In this document: positions 44,910 to 54,482 of the stretch, piece after piece
How the letters are laid out: every line of letters starts with the position of its first letter
Numbering within the stretch: the stretch's first letter is position 1
Assembly (NCBI RefSeq): GCF_000172795.2
Contig: NZ_CP020947.1
Span: 2,483,001-2,547,000, forward strand
Direction: 5' to 3'
Source: Rhizobium sp. CIAT894
GTDB taxonomy: Bacteria > Pseudomonadota > Alphaproteobacteria > Rhizobiales > Rhizobiaceae
DNA length: 64,000 nucleotides
Made by a program: the position numbers and the translations under genes
The notes under the pieces: generated by a model
Told to the model about the DNA's origin: nothing
Database searches by the model: none
The model's input: the letters and a program-made list of their open reading frames with translations, nothing else

Positions 44910-45671
44910 TCAATAAGTCTGGAAGGATGCGATCGAGCGGGTGATCAGGCGATCGACATCGGCCGGATTGTCATGCTCGACGACGTAGTGCTTGGTCTTG
45001 GTGGCCTTCAGGGCTGCGACGAGCTTTGCCCAAGGCAGAGTGCCATGGCCGACATCGGCCCAGCCATCCTCGTTCTTATTTTCGCCTGCCGGCGCAATGT
45101 CCTTGACGTGAGCCGAGGTGATGCGTGAGCCGAGCTTTTCGATCCATGCGAACGGATCGGCACCGCCACGAACGACCCAGGCGATATCGGCTTCCCAGGA
45201 AATGTCCGGCGCGCCTTCGAAAATGCGCTCGATCGGCAGCGAGCCGTCGGCGAGCTTGACGAATTCGAAATCGTGGTTGTGCCAGCCAAACTCATAGCCG
45301 GCATCCTTGTAGGGCTTACTCATTTCCTGCAGGCGCTTGCCGAATGCCAGCCAGCCGGCACCGTCGATCGGGCGCTGATCGGCTGCCAGATGCGGCGCAT
45401 AGATCGAGTCCATGCCGAGAATCTTGGCAATGTTCAGCGACTTCCGGACTTCGCCGTCGAGGAAATCGGGGCTGAAGTGGCCGCTCGCCATCGTCAAGCC
45501 GTTCCTGTCGAGTTCGGCGCGCAGGCTCTTCAGACCGGCATCGTCAAGATCGGCATAGATGCCGCCGAAACCTTCGACTTCCTGATAGCCTGATTTGCCG
45601 AGCTTTTCGAAGATTGCCGAATAAGGTTGGAAGTTACGGGCGCTGTAAAGCTGGAAACTCAGTTTCGTCAT
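44910..45671 (-). CDS. Sugar phosphate isomerase/epimerase (AP endonuclease family 2 fold)
   Basis: 253 residues of TIM barrel. LSFQLYSARNFQPYSAIFEK, WHNHDFEFVKL (metal-binding His), DISWEADIAWVVRGGADPF and SAHVKDIAP are typical of the IolE/xylose-isomerase-like family. The start has GAGGAGGA just upstream; ATG 45671 or the adjacent ATG 45674 are equally possible. Its pairing with a Gfo/Idh/MocA gene is frequent in sugar operons, where the two interconvert and oxidise sugars. Confidence 0.92.
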   Translation of the reverse strand: MTKLSFQLYSARNFQPYSAIFEKLGKSGYQEVEGFGGIYADLDDAGLKSLRAELDRNGLTMASGHFSPDFLDGEVRKSLNIAKILGMDSIYAPHLAADQRPIDGAGWLAFGKRLQEMSKPYKDAGYEFGWHNHDFEFVKLADGSLPIERIFEGAPDISWEADIAWVVRGGADPFAWIEKLGSRITSAHVKDIAPAGENKNEDGWADVGHGTLPWAKLVAALKATKTKHYVVEHDNPADVDRLITRSIASFQTY

Positions 45672-45712
45672 CATTCCTCCTCGGGCCTCGTGCCCATTGA
45701 ATTCAGTCCAGA

Positions 45713-48172
45713 TCAATCCGCGGACTGACAAGATTGCAGGTCGTAAAAGCGGAAGTCCGGCAGCTTGCCGCGTTCGAGCGGATGTGCCGGAGTGAAGCTG
45801 ATGCGGCGGCTCTCGCCTGCTGCAAGATCGAAGGCGTTGTCGGAATATTTGCCGTCCGTCTCGCTTTCGATCATCACGAAGAGCGCAAGTCCCTTTGCGG
45901 TGACATTGATGTCGACGGCGCCGCTCGCCTCGACATATTCATGGGTGATGGTCAGCCCGGAGGGCTCCAGCTCCAGGGCCTTATAGGTGCCGTTGACATG
46001 GTGCCCCTCGCCGCCCATGCCGTTCGACGCGGTGAAATGCCAGGCAAGCAGCGTTCCCTCGTCAATCTCGGACACGTCGATGGTCGCAGCCGTCACCGCC
46101 GCCTCCGGCGAACACATGGCCTGGACGTCTTTCAGATGCTTCCGCTCGCCCTTCATCGTCAGAAGCGAGATCGAAAGATCGATGCTGACGTCCGAAAGCG
46201 TGTCGTTAACAAGCGAGAAGCGGATCGTCTTGCCGTCTTCCGATGGAATGGCAGCGACCGCGACCGGCTGGAAGAAACGTTTGACGAGATAGTGCATCGC
46301 CTTCCAGCGGCCGCCATAATCGAGGCTCGACCAGGAGGCGACCGGCCAGGTGTCGTTGAGCTGCCAGTAGACCGTGCCCATGCAATGGGGCTTCAGTGAC
46401 CGCCAATATTCCACCGCCGTCTTGATCGCCAGCCCCTGCTGAATCTGGCTGAGATAGACGAAGTTCGGGAAATCCTTGGGGAAGCGGAAATAGCGGAACA
46501 TCGTGCCGGCGATGCGCTCGTTGCCCCCGGCATTCTTCTGATGCAGCTCCATGACGGGGGAAGCGACGTTCATGTCCTTCTCTTCGGCATAGGTCCTGAT
46601 GACAGGCAGCGAGGTATAGGACTGGAAGCCGAATTCCGAGCAGAAGCGCGGTCGCACCGACCGGTAATTGTCGAAGGATTTATTCTCGTGCCAGACCGAC
46701 CAGTAATGCATGTCGCCGGACCCGTCAGCATGCCAGGCGTCGCCGAAATCGAGATAGCCTGATGCCGGGCTCGACGGCCACCACAACGCACCAGGGAGCG
46801 CCTTCTTCACCGCCTGTTCGATCGCGCGGTTGAGCCGGTCGTACGAAACGAGGTAGCGGTCGCGGTCCTTCCGCGATTCCTCGAACCATGTCAGCGCGCC
46901 CACCAGCTCGTTATCGCCACACCAGAGCGCGATCGAAGGATGCGAAGAGAGCCGGCGCACCTGGTAATCCACCTCGATCGCCACATTGCCGAGGAAGTCT
47001 TCGGTCGAGGGATAGAGGTTGCAGGCGAACATGAAGTCCTGCCAGACCATGAGGCCCAGCCGATCGCAGAGATCGTAAAAATAGTCCTGCTCGTAGAAAC
47101 CGCCGCCCCAGACGCGGATCATGTTCATGTTGGCGGCTTTGGCCGATTGCAGCAGGTCCTCGGTCTTATCAGGCGAAGACAGCGAGAACAGTGCATCGGC
47201 CGGAATCCAGTTGGCGCCCCGGCAGAAGACCTCGCGGCCGTTGACCTTGAAGGCAAAACGACTGCCGGCCGCATCCGGCGTGGTGATCAGTTCGATAGTG
47301 CGAAGGCCGATCTGCTTCGTCACCACCTCGTCGGACAATTCGACGGAAAGCGCATAGAGCGCCTGTTCGCCGCTGCCGGAGGGCCACCAGAGACGCGGAT
47401 TGTCGATATGGAAGAGGTGGTGGACATCCGTCTCGCCCTTGACGCCGACATCGAGACGGACGCGCTCGCCGTCGAGATCGAAATAGACCTGGGCGATGCC
47501 GGCATGCTTGGCAAACAGGCTCGCCGTCACCATGAGGTCGACCGAGCCGTCATTATTGTGGATCTGGCGGGTGACGACATGTTCGATGCGCGCCGTCTCG
47601 ATCTTTTTCAGCGCGATCATGCCGTAAAGGCCGAACGGCGCGATGGCGATGTTCCAGTCCCAGCCGAAATGGCATTGCGGCTTGCGCAGCATGTTACCGT
47701 CGGGGATTGGTGAGTTGCCGGTGCTGTAAGGAATGTAGAAAGGCTGCTGCTTCTGCCGCTCGGCGCCAATGGCGGGGTTGGAGGCAAAGACGATGCGGAT
47801 CGAGTTGTCGCCTGATTTCAGCATGCTCGAGACATCGGGCCGGTAGCGGCGGAAGCTGTTATCAGCCTCAAGCGCCAGGAAGCCGTTGACATAGACACTG
47901 GCGACCGTATCGAGATAGTCGATATCGAGATACCAGTCGCCTTCGACCTCCTGTAGCGTAAAGCTGCGCTCGGCCGCCCATTCGCGCTCGGCGACCCATT
48001 GCACCTTTTCCTCGTTGCGGCCGAAATAGGGATCTGGGATCAGCCCTGCCCGGTGGAGCGCGGTGTGTACATCGCCCGGCAGGACGATCGCGGTGCGGAT
48101 CTCCCCGTCGACGGAAGCGAGATGCCACGAACCGGAAAGGTCGATGCTGGAGGGGGGCTGTTGTTGCGTCAC
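45713..48172 (-). CDS. GH2 beta-mannosidase
   Basis: 819 residues. The N-terminal sugar-binding jelly roll has LSGSWHLASVDGE and LPGDVHTALHRAGLIPDPYF. RGANWIPADALFS and NMIRVWGGGFYEQDYFYDLC begin the TIM barrel. The acid/base Glu is in WCGDNELVGAL and the nucleophile Glu in RFCSEFGFQSY, the beta-mannosidase arrangement. No signal peptide, so it works on imported manno-oligosaccharides. GTG 48172 is the start that fits family length; an upstream ATG at 48220 lies in the gap and lacks a binding site. Confidence 0.93.
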   Translation of the reverse strand: MTQQQPPSSIDLSGSWHLASVDGEIRTAIVLPGDVHTALHRAGLIPDPYFGRNEEKVQWVAEREWAAERSFTLQEVEGDWYLDIDYLDTVASVYVNGFLALEADNSFRRYRPDVSSMLKSGDNSIRIVFASNPAIGAERQKQQPFYIPYSTGNSPIPDGNMLRKPQCHFGWDWNIAIAPFGLYGMIALKKIETARIEHVVTRQIHNNDGSVDLMVTASLFAKHAGIAQVYFDLDGERVRLDVGVKGETDVHHLFHIDNPRLWWPSGSGEQALYALSVELSDEVVTKQIGLRTIELITTPDAAGSRFAFKVNGREVFCRGANWIPADALFSLSSPDKTEDLLQSAKAANMNMIRVWGGGFYEQDYFYDLCDRLGLMVWQDFMFACNLYPSTEDFLGNVAIEVDYQVRRLSSHPSIALWCGDNELVGALTWFEESRKDRDRYLVSYDRLNRAIEQAVKKALPGALWWPSSPASGYLDFGDAWHADGSGDMHYWSVWHENKSFDNYRSVRPRFCSEFGFQSYTSLPVIRTYAEEKDMNVASPVMELHQKNAGGNERIAGTMFRYFRFPKDFPNFVYLSQIQQGLAIKTAVEYWRSLKPHCMGTVYWQLNDTWPVASWSSLDYGGRWKAMHYLVKRFFQPVAVAAIPSEDGKTIRFSLVNDTLSDVSIDLSISLLTMKGERKHLKDVQAMCSPEAAVTAATIDVSEIDEGTLLAWHFTASNGMGGEGHHVNGTYKALELEPSGLTITHEYVEASGAVDINVTAKGLALFVMIESETDGKYSDNAFDLAAGESRRISFTPAHPLERGKLPDFRFYDLQSCQSAD

Positions 48173-48293
48173 GATTTCATTCCGATTTTGAAAGCATTGT
48201 GGTCTTGGAAGGAAGGGCAAATGTCACCGCTCGGCGGCCTTTCTAGTCGTTCGTCAGAGACGTTTCGTTTTTCTCCTCATCCGCCCACCCCCA

Positions 48294-48390
48294 CTCTCCG
48301 TCATCCTCGGGCTTGACCCGAGGATCTACACCGCACCCACCTGCGGCAGCGGGCATGGATCCCCGGGTCAAGCCCGAGGATGACGGAGAG
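48294..48390. repeat. RIME1-like palindromic element inside the sugar operon
   Basis: The 33-bp arms at 48294-48326 and 48358-48390 are inverse copies with one mismatch. Each also folds on itself through CCTCGGGCTTGACCCGAGG (right arm, CCCCGGGTCAAGCCCGAGG). A small central hairpin CCGCA...TGCGG completes the mosaic. It fits the known rhizobial RIME family of intergenic elements. It sits between the mannosidase and ABC ATPase genes. Confidence 0.8.
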
Positions 48391-48447
48391 CGGGGTTGGT
48401 CTTTTCGTCAAACTCGCCTGGCTAGCGGCCTCAATCCACAGAACCTC

Positions 48448-49554
48448 CTAAAGCCGCAGCTCGCTCTCGGCATCGAATACCGAAGCCAGCGTCATGTCGA
48501 AGGCGAGCTTTACCTTGGCTCCGACGTTGAAGCGGCGTGCGCCGTTGACGCGGACCGACATCGTGTGATCGGCATGTTTCAGCCACAGAAGATTGTCGGC
48601 GCCCATCGGCTCCTCGATATCGACGGTGGCGTCATGTTCTTCGCCGCCGGCATTCTCGTTGACCTTGATGTGTTCGGGGCGAACGCCGAGCACCACCTTG
48701 CGGCCGGGCTGCAATGTCTCGTTGGCGTCATAGGCAGCGAGCGAGAAAATGACGCCGTTGGCGGAAAAGGCAATGCCGTCGCCTGCCTTGACCAGCTCGC
48801 CACGCAGGAAATTCATCGACGGCGAGCCGATGAAGCCGGCGACGAAGAGATTGCGCGGCCTGTTGTAGATCGTCGTCGGGTCGTCGAGCTGCTGGATGAT
48901 GCCGCTCTTCATGATGGCGATGCGATCAGCCAGCGTCAGCGCCTCGATCTGGTCATGGGTGACGTAGATCATCGTGTTCTTCAGCGACTGGTGCAGCCGC
49001 TTGATTTCGACGCGTAGCTCCGATCGCAGCTTGGCGTCGAGATTGGACAGCGGCTCGTCGAACAGGAAGACGTCGACATCGCGCACCAGCGCCCGGCCGA
49101 TCGCAACGCGCTGGCGCTGGCCGCCGGATAGTTCGGCCGGCTTGCGCTTCAGGAGCGGCTGGATCTGCAGGATTTCGGAGGCACGCGCCACGCGCTTGTC
49201 GATCTCGGCCTGCGGCACCTTGGCGACACGAAGCCCGAAGGAGAGGTTCTTCTCGACGGTCATCTGCGGATAGAGCGCATAGGACTGAAACACCATGCCG
49301 ATGCCGCGGTCCTTCGGTTCCTCCCAGGTGACGTTCTTGCCCTTGATGAAGATCTGGCCTTCCGAGGCGTCGAGCAGCCCGGCGATGCAGTTCAGCAAGG
49401 TCGACTTGCCGCAGCCGGACGAACCGAGCAGCACCAGGAATTCGCCGTCGTTAATATCGAGGTTCAGATCCTTCAGCACGCTGACCGCGCCGAAGTTCAG
49501 CGACAGATCCTTGATCGAGACACTTGCGTTAGAGACACTTGAGTTCATGTTCAT
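48448..49554 (-). CDS. CUT1 sugar ABC transporter ATP-binding protein (UgpC/MalK-like)
   Basis: 368 residues. Walker A GSSGCGKST, signature LSGGQRQRVAIGRAL, Walker B VFLFDEPLSNLDAKLR and His loop VTHDQIEALTLADRI, followed by the MalK-type regulatory domain (from about residue 240) with KVVLGVRPEHIKVNE. It energises the permease pair encoded just upstream. Start ATG 49554, 4 bp after the permease stop. Confidence 0.95.
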   Translation of the reverse strand: MNMNSSVSNASVSIKDLSLNFGAVSVLKDLNLDINDGEFLVLLGSSGCGKSTLLNCIAGLLDASEGQIFIKGKNVTWEEPKDRGIGMVFQSYALYPQMTVEKNLSFGLRVAKVPQAEIDKRVARASEILQIQPLLKRKPAELSGGQRQRVAIGRALVRDVDVFLFDEPLSNLDAKLRSELRVEIKRLHQSLKNTMIYVTHDQIEALTLADRIAIMKSGIIQQLDDPTTIYNRPRNLFVAGFIGSPSMNFLRGELVKAGDGIAFSANGVIFSLAAYDANETLQPGRKVVLGVRPEHIKVNENAGGEEHDATVDIEEPMGADNLLWLKHADHTMSVRVNGARRFNVGAKVKLAFDMTLASVFDAESELRL

Positions 49555-49558
49555 GGGA

Positions 49559-50503
49559 TCAACCCTTCACTGCGCCGGCGGCGATGCCACGGACGAAAAG
49601 CCGGCCAGAGACGAAATAGACGATCAGCGGCACGAGACCGGTGAGGATCGTTGCCGCCATGTTGACGTTGTATTCCTTCACGCCCTGGACGGAATTGACG
49701 ATGTTGTTGAGCTGCACGGTCATCGGATAGGTGTCCGGCCGGGTGAAGACGACGCCGAACAGGAAGTCGTTCCAGATACCGGTCACCTGCAGGATCATCG
49801 CAACGACGAAGATCGGCAGCGACATCGGCAGCATGATCTTCAGGAAGATCTGCCAGAAGCCCGCCCCGTCGACACGCGCCGCCTTGAACAGCTCCTCCGG
49901 CAGCGACACGAAATAATTGCGGAAGAGCAGCGTCAGGATCGGCATGCCGAAGATCGAATGGACGATGACGAGGCCGGTCAGCGTGCCGTAAATGCCGATT
50001 TCGCGCAGAATGATGACGATTGGGTAGATCATCACCTGATAGGGAATGAACGCCCCGATGATGAGGATCGAGAAGAAAAGCTCGGATCCCTTGAAGCGCC
50101 AGTTGGCAAGCGCATAACCGTTCACCGAGGCAATCGCGATCGAAATGACGACCGATGGCACGGTGATACGCACCGAATTCCAAAAGCCGCGCGACAGGCC
50201 ATCGCAGTTGAGGCCGGTGCAGGCCTCAGCCCAGGCCTTGACCCAAGGTTCGAAGGTGATCTCCATCGGTGGCGAGAAGATGTTGCCGAGACGGATTTCC
50301 GGCATGCCCTTCAGTGACGTCACGACCATCACATAGAGTGGCAGCAGGTAATAGAGCGCCGCCACACCCAGCGTTCCGTAGAGTATGATGTTGCGCGACG
50401 ACAGAGCCGGGCGCGGCTTGGCGCCGCTCGGGCCTTCGCCGAGCCTCGGCGCAACGGCGTCGAGGCCGGCGGCCGTGCTATTGAGAGTTTCGATATTAGC
50501 CAC
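49559..50503 (-). CDS. CUT1 sugar ABC transporter permease (MalG-like)
   Basis: 314 residues, six membrane helices after a soluble Pro/Ala-rich N-terminus. The EAA loop reads EELFKAARVDGAGFWQIFLK, followed by ILPMSLPIFVVAMI. It overlaps the other permease gene by 8 bp. It belongs to the AglG-type oligosaccharide group of rhizobia. Confidence 0.94.
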   Translation of the reverse strand: MANIETLNSTAAGLDAVAPRLGEGPSGAKPRPALSSRNIILYGTLGVAALYYLLPLYVMVVTSLKGMPEIRLGNIFSPPMEITFEPWVKAWAEACTGLNCDGLSRGFWNSVRITVPSVVISIAIASVNGYALANWRFKGSELFFSILIIGAFIPYQVMIYPIVIILREIGIYGTLTGLVIVHSIFGMPILTLLFRNYFVSLPEELFKAARVDGAGFWQIFLKIMLPMSLPIFVVAMILQVTGIWNDFLFGVVFTRPDTYPMTVQLNNIVNSVQGVKEYNVNMAATILTGLVPLIVYFVSGRLFVRGIAAGAVKG

Positions 50504-51401
50504 GCTTGCGCCCTCCTCCGAATTCCAGATAGGCCCACGGAACGATGATGATCGCGACAGTGACGAGCATCATGGTCGAGGCGGCAAAGCCCTGCCCCAG
50601 ATTCTGCGCCTGGAACATGTAGTCGTAGACATATTTCGCCGGCACTTCCGAAGAGATGCCCGGCCCGCCCGAGGTCTGCGCGACGACGAGGTCGTAGACC
50701 TTGACGATGCCGGAAGCGATGATGACGATCGTCGTGATGAACACCGGCCGCATCATCGGAATGACGATGAAGAGATAGGTCTTCCACATGGGGATGCCGT
50801 CGACACGCGCCGCCTTCCAGATATCCTCGTCGATGCCGCGCAGGCCGGCAAGCATCAGGCACATGACGAGGCCCGTTCCCTGCCACAACGCCGCGATCAG
50901 AATGCCGTAAATGACGATTTCGGGCGTATAGAGCGGGTTGAAGGTGAAGCTCGTCCAGCCCAGCGAACGCACCACCGACTGAATGCCGAAATCCGGATTC
51001 AGAACCCATTGCCAGACGAGGCCGGTCACGATGAAAGACAGCGCGAAGGGATAGAGGAAAATGGTGCGGAAGGTATTTTCGAAACGGATCTTCTGATCCA
51101 TCAGCGCGGCGAGCATGAAACCGATCACCAGGCTGAAGATCAGCGAGAGCACGCCATAGAGGGCGAGATTTTCAATCGCCGTCACCCAGCGGGGTGCTGC
51201 CCAGAGGCGCTCATACTGATCGATGCCGACAAAGCTCAACCGCGGAAGCAGCTTGGAATTGGTGAAGGAATAAAAAACCGTCCAGAACGTGCCGCCGACA
51301 AAGATCACCAGCGCTGTCAGGATCATGGGAATGGATGCAATCTTGGCATTCAGATTGCGCAGTAACTTGTTTGGCCGGCCTGCTTGCGCTTGACCCGTCA
51401 T
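50496..51401 (-). CDS. CUT1 sugar ABC transporter permease (MalF-like)
   Basis: 301 residues. GTFWTVFYSFTNSKLLP at the N-terminus and the EAA loop EDIWKAARVDGIPMWKTYLF mark the MalF/AglF-like subunit. The start at 51401 follows GAGGAGTATTC. It lies 180 bp downstream of the binding-protein gene, separated by a hairpin. Confidence 0.94.
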   Translation of the reverse strand: MTGQAQAGRPNKLLRNLNAKIASIPMILTALVIFVGGTFWTVFYSFTNSKLLPRLSFVGIDQYERLWAAPRWVTAIENLALYGVLSLIFSLVIGFMLAALMDQKIRFENTFRTIFLYPFALSFIVTGLVWQWVLNPDFGIQSVVRSLGWTSFTFNPLYTPEIVIYGILIAALWQGTGLVMCLMLAGLRGIDEDIWKAARVDGIPMWKTYLFIVIPMMRPVFITTIVIIASGIVKVYDLVVAQTSGGPGISSEVPAKYVYDYMFQAQNLGQGFAASTMMLVTVAIIIVPWAYLEFGGGRKRG

Positions 51402-51533
51402 GAATACTCCTCCTCAAATCGCAATTGCGACCTGTGACGAAACGGCATGGCGCCGTCTGTCGTCCCCACGTCCGAAATCTGCTGAAGATACCGGGAGATG
51501 CCGCCTGCCGGACCATCAAAATCGTCCGAAGCG

Positions 51534-51558
51534 GATCCGGCCCCATAGGAGCCGGATC
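51534..51558 (-). terminator. Hairpin after the sugar-binding protein gene
   Basis: GATCCGGC (51534-51541) and GCCGGATC (51551-51558) form a perfect 8-bp stem. On the minus strand it is followed by GATTTTGATGG. It probably causes partial termination and higher binding-protein mRNA. Confidence 0.6.
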
Positions 51559-51580
51559 GCAAAGGCAGCGAATCTACCGA

Positions 51581-52819
51581 TCAGTCAGCCGAAGCGATGA
51601 TCCCGGCGAAACGCTTCTGAGCGTCTTCCGGCGTCATCGACGGATTGGCGAAGAATTCGGAGAAGAGGTCTTCCTTCTGCTTCTGGCTGTCGGCCGAAAG
51701 CAGCTGGTCGGTACCCTGAATGACGTTGCCCTTCGCCAGGATGTCGAGACCCTTCTTCATGCAATCGTTAGCGGCGGCAAGATCGACGTCGCCGCGAACC
51801 GGCAACGAGCCCTTTTTCAGATTGAAGGCAACCTGCGTTTTGGGATCGAGCAGGGTTTTGGCAAGGACTGCCTGCGCCTTCGACTTTTCCGCGTCCTTCA
51901 GGAGCGGGAAGTAGAAGGCATCGCCGCCGGTCGAGATGATCTCGTTGACGCCGAGACCCGGCAGGCAGGTGTAGTCGGTGCCGGCTTTCTGGCCGGCGAG
52001 AGCGAATTCGCCCTGCGCCCAGTCACCCATGATCTGGCCACCGGCCTTGCCCGTGATGACGAGATTGGTCGCCTGGTTCCAATCCTGGACGTTGCTGCCC
52101 TTCGACATGCGGCGGGCATCGTCGGCGGCCTTGAAGACCTTGGCGATCTCGGGACCGGCAGCGACTTCCGCATCCTTGTCCTTGAAGACCTTGTTGAAGA
52201 CGTCCTTGCCGGCAACCGCGACCATCAGCACGTCGAAGGCGCCTGTCGCCTGCCATGGCTGACCGCCGACGGCGAGCGGAATGATACCGGCCTTTTCGAG
52301 AGCCGGAGCGGCCGCGACGAATTCGTCCCAGTTCTTCGGAACCTCGACGCCGGCCTTCTTGAAGGCGGCGTTCGAAAGCCACAGCCACTGCCAGGAGTGG
52401 ATGTTGACGGGAGCGCAATAGATCTTGCCGTCGATGGTGCAGGAATCGAGCAGGCTCGACGGACGAATAATGTCTTTCCAGTGCTCGGCGGTCGCCACAT
52501 CGGTCAGGTCGCGCATCAGGCCGGCCTGGACGAGTTCTTCCGCCTGGCGGCCATGGTTGAACTGGGTGGCACCCATCGGGTCGCCGCCGGTAATGCGGCT
52601 GATCATGATCGGGCGCGCCGTACCGCCGGAACCGGCGATGGCACCGTCGACCCAGTGGTTGCCGGTGGCGTCGAACGCCTTTGCCAGTTCGGCGACAGCA
52701 GCGGACTCGCCGCCGGATGTCCACCAATGGGTGACTTCGAGATCGGTGGCGCTGGCGCTGGCGCTGATCGGAAGCGCAGCGGAAGCGGCAAGCATAGCCG
52801 CCATCATACGAATTTTCAT
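51581..52819 (-). CDS. Periplasmic sugar-binding protein of CUT1 ABC transporter
   Basis: 412 residues. There is a signal peptide of about 24 residues (MMAAMLAASAALPISASASA). The family-1 solute-binding domain opens LEVTHWWTSGGESAAVAELA; TARPIMISRITGGDPMGATQ and VNIHSWQWLWLSNAAFKKAG are typical of the rhizobial glucose/oligosaccharide binders. It is the first gene of the operon, so induction by LacI affects everything down to xynB. The ligand is probably a mannoside or xyloside, inferred from the enzymes. Confidence 0.93.
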   Translation of the reverse strand: MKIRMMAAMLAASAALPISASASATDLEVTHWWTSGGESAAVAELAKAFDATGNHWVDGAIAGSGGTARPIMISRITGGDPMGATQFNHGRQAEELVQAGLMRDLTDVATAEHWKDIIRPSSLLDSCTIDGKIYCAPVNIHSWQWLWLSNAAFKKAGVEVPKNWDEFVAAAPALEKAGIIPLAVGGQPWQATGAFDVLMVAVAGKDVFNKVFKDKDAEVAAGPEIAKVFKAADDARRMSKGSNVQDWNQATNLVITGKAGGQIMGDWAQGEFALAGQKAGTDYTCLPGLGVNEIISTGGDAFYFPLLKDAEKSKAQAVLAKTLLDPKTQVAFNLKKGSLPVRGDVDLAAANDCMKKGLDILAKGNVIQGTDQLLSADSQKQKEDLFSEFFANPSMTPEDAQKRFAGIIASAD

Positions 52820-53273
52820 GAGTTCTCCTCCCTCACTGAAACGTTGCCGGAAAAGCTTAGATCAATCGATTTCCTCACGCAACTGTCAGCCGGCAAATTT
52901 TTCCCGAGCAACTGGAATTGCAGCTTCTGCCTGTTTTCAATCGAAGCGCCACGCCCTCTTCATCGATGCAAAATCAGCTCTTCTCGCATATGCGTTGTCG
53001 CTATATAATATTGAATATATTATACAAATTTCAACGCGTCGATTCATGAACTGAATTATCGATTTCGCAGCCGCGGAAAAACCGGGGAAGAATTGCCGAT
53101 TCAACCTGAGCGCACAATGCCGCAGCGCACACAAGAAAAAGCACTCGACATTTCTACTGTATCGTTACAGATTTGCATTTCTTAGGGAGGCGCGATTTTG
53201 GCAGGCGCGGGCTTACGGCGCTTGAAAAAGCCTCTATAAGCGACACCAATTCGCGCGAGGCAGGCCTACAGGG
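52820..53273. other. Divergent control region between binding-protein and lacI genes
   Basis: 454 bp with no gene, AT-rich at 52990-53060. It contains the candidate promoter/operator at 53005-53042 and a second LacI-like motif TGAAACGTTGCC at 52837-52848, next to the binding-protein ribosome binding site. Confidence 0.45.
53005..53042 (-). promoter_or_regulatory. Candidate operon promoter with overlapping LacI operator
   Basis: On the minus strand TTGAAA (53034-53029), an 18-bp spacer and TATTAT (53010-53005). TCAACGCGTCGA (53031-53042), a near-palindrome with the central CG typical of LacI operators, overlaps the -35. Assignment by pattern only. Confidence 0.4.
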
Positions 53274-54317
53274 ATGGAAAACAAGGGAAATTTCGGGCAA
53301 GCGGCATCGGCGCCAGCGGCGCGCGAGCGTCCGACATTGAAGACGATCGCCTTCATGACCGGCCTTGGCGTCACGACGGTGTCGCGCGCGCTGAAAGATG
53401 CGCCTGATATTGGGGCGGAAACCAAGGAACGGGTGCGTATGGTCGCCCGCCAACTCGGCTACCAACCGAACAGGGCGGGCGTGCGCCTGCGCACCGGCAA
53501 GACCAACGTCATCGCCCTCGTCCTCAGCATCGATGAGGAGATCATGGGCTTTTCGAGCCAGATGGTCTTCGGCATTTCCGAAGTGCTGTCCGGCACGCCC
53601 TATCATATTGTCGTCACGCCGCACTCCCACAGCAAGGACCCGATGCTGCCGGTGCGCTATATCCTCGAGACCGGTTCGGCTGACGGCGTCATCATCTCGC
53701 GCATCGAGCCGGACGATCCGCGTGTAAGGCTTTTGACCGAACGCGGCATGCCCTTTGCCACGCATGGCCGCACCGATGCGGGTCTCACGCATCCCTTCCA
53801 CGATTTCGACAATGAAGCCTTCGCCCACAAGGCGGTGGAAAAACTCGTCAAGCGCGGCCGCCGCCGCATCGCCCTGCTGCAGCCTCCGAGCAAACTCACC
53901 TATTACGCCCATATCCGCATCGGCTTCCAAACCGGCCTGCACGATTACGGCGCCGAGGAAGTGCCGCTGCGCATCAACACCGACGCGCCGCTCGCCGACA
54001 TCCGCGACGTCGTCGAGGTGATGATGCGCTCGGCCAACGCACCCGACGGCATCGTCTGTTCGGCCGGCAGCGCGGCGATCGCCGTCAATGCCGGCATCGA
54101 AGCCGCCGGCAAGGCCCTCGGCCGCGATCTCGACATGGTCTCCAAGCAATCGGTGCCGATCCTCAACTGGATCCGCCCCGAAATCATCACCGCCCAGGAG
54201 GACGTGCGCCAGGCCGGCCGCGAAATGGCCAAGGCCGTCATCGCCCGCATCGACGGCGTCGAACCGGAACTGCTGCAGAGCATCAGCCAGCCGGTCTGGC
54301 CGGAGGGTGACAGGTAG
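53274..54317 (+). CDS. LacI-family transcriptional regulator of the sugar operon
   Basis: 347 residues. A 22-residue extension precedes the helix-turn-helix [20 protein letters not shown], and the hinge helix falls in [15 protein letters not shown]. The effector domain is of periplasmic-binding-protein type and resembles the AglR group. It is divergent from the transporter-glycosidase operon, hence its likely repressor, with a released sugar as inducer. Weak inverted repeat ACTGGC/GCCAGT at 54360-54399 follows the gene. Confidence 0.94.
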   Translation: MENKGNFGQAASAPAARERPTLKTIAFMTGLGVTTVSRALKDAPDIGAETKERVRMVARQLGYQPNRAGVRLRTGKTNVIALVLSIDEEIMGFSSQMVFGISEVLSGTPYHIVVTPHSHSKDPMLPVRYILETGSADGVIISRIEPDDPRVRLLTERGMPFATHGRTDAGLTHPFHDFDNEAFAHKAVEKLVKRGRRRIALLQPPSKLTYYAHIRIGFQTGLHDYGAEEVPLRINTDAPLADIRDVVEVMMRSANAPDGIVCSAGSAAIAVNAGIEAAGKALGRDLDMVSKQSVPILNWIRPEIITAQEDVRQAGREMAKAVIARIDGVEPELLQSISQPVWPEGDR

Positions 54318-54482
54318 GGTGATGGCGGAATGAGAGCGAAGAAGAGCCGCAGCGTGGTGACTGGCGGCTGCTGTGGATATTGCCACGCCGCTAGCCAGTA
54401 AAAGCCGGCGACTGCTTTCAGCCCGAAGCGGCCAATGCGCAAGGATTGCAGTTTGGTTCAGTCCAGGTGCTGTGGTAAGCGG

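Noticed and set aside
51425..53008. 527-residue plus-strand frame opposite the sugar-binding protein
   Set aside because: Antisense shadow; the minus strand encodes a complete binding protein with signal peptide.
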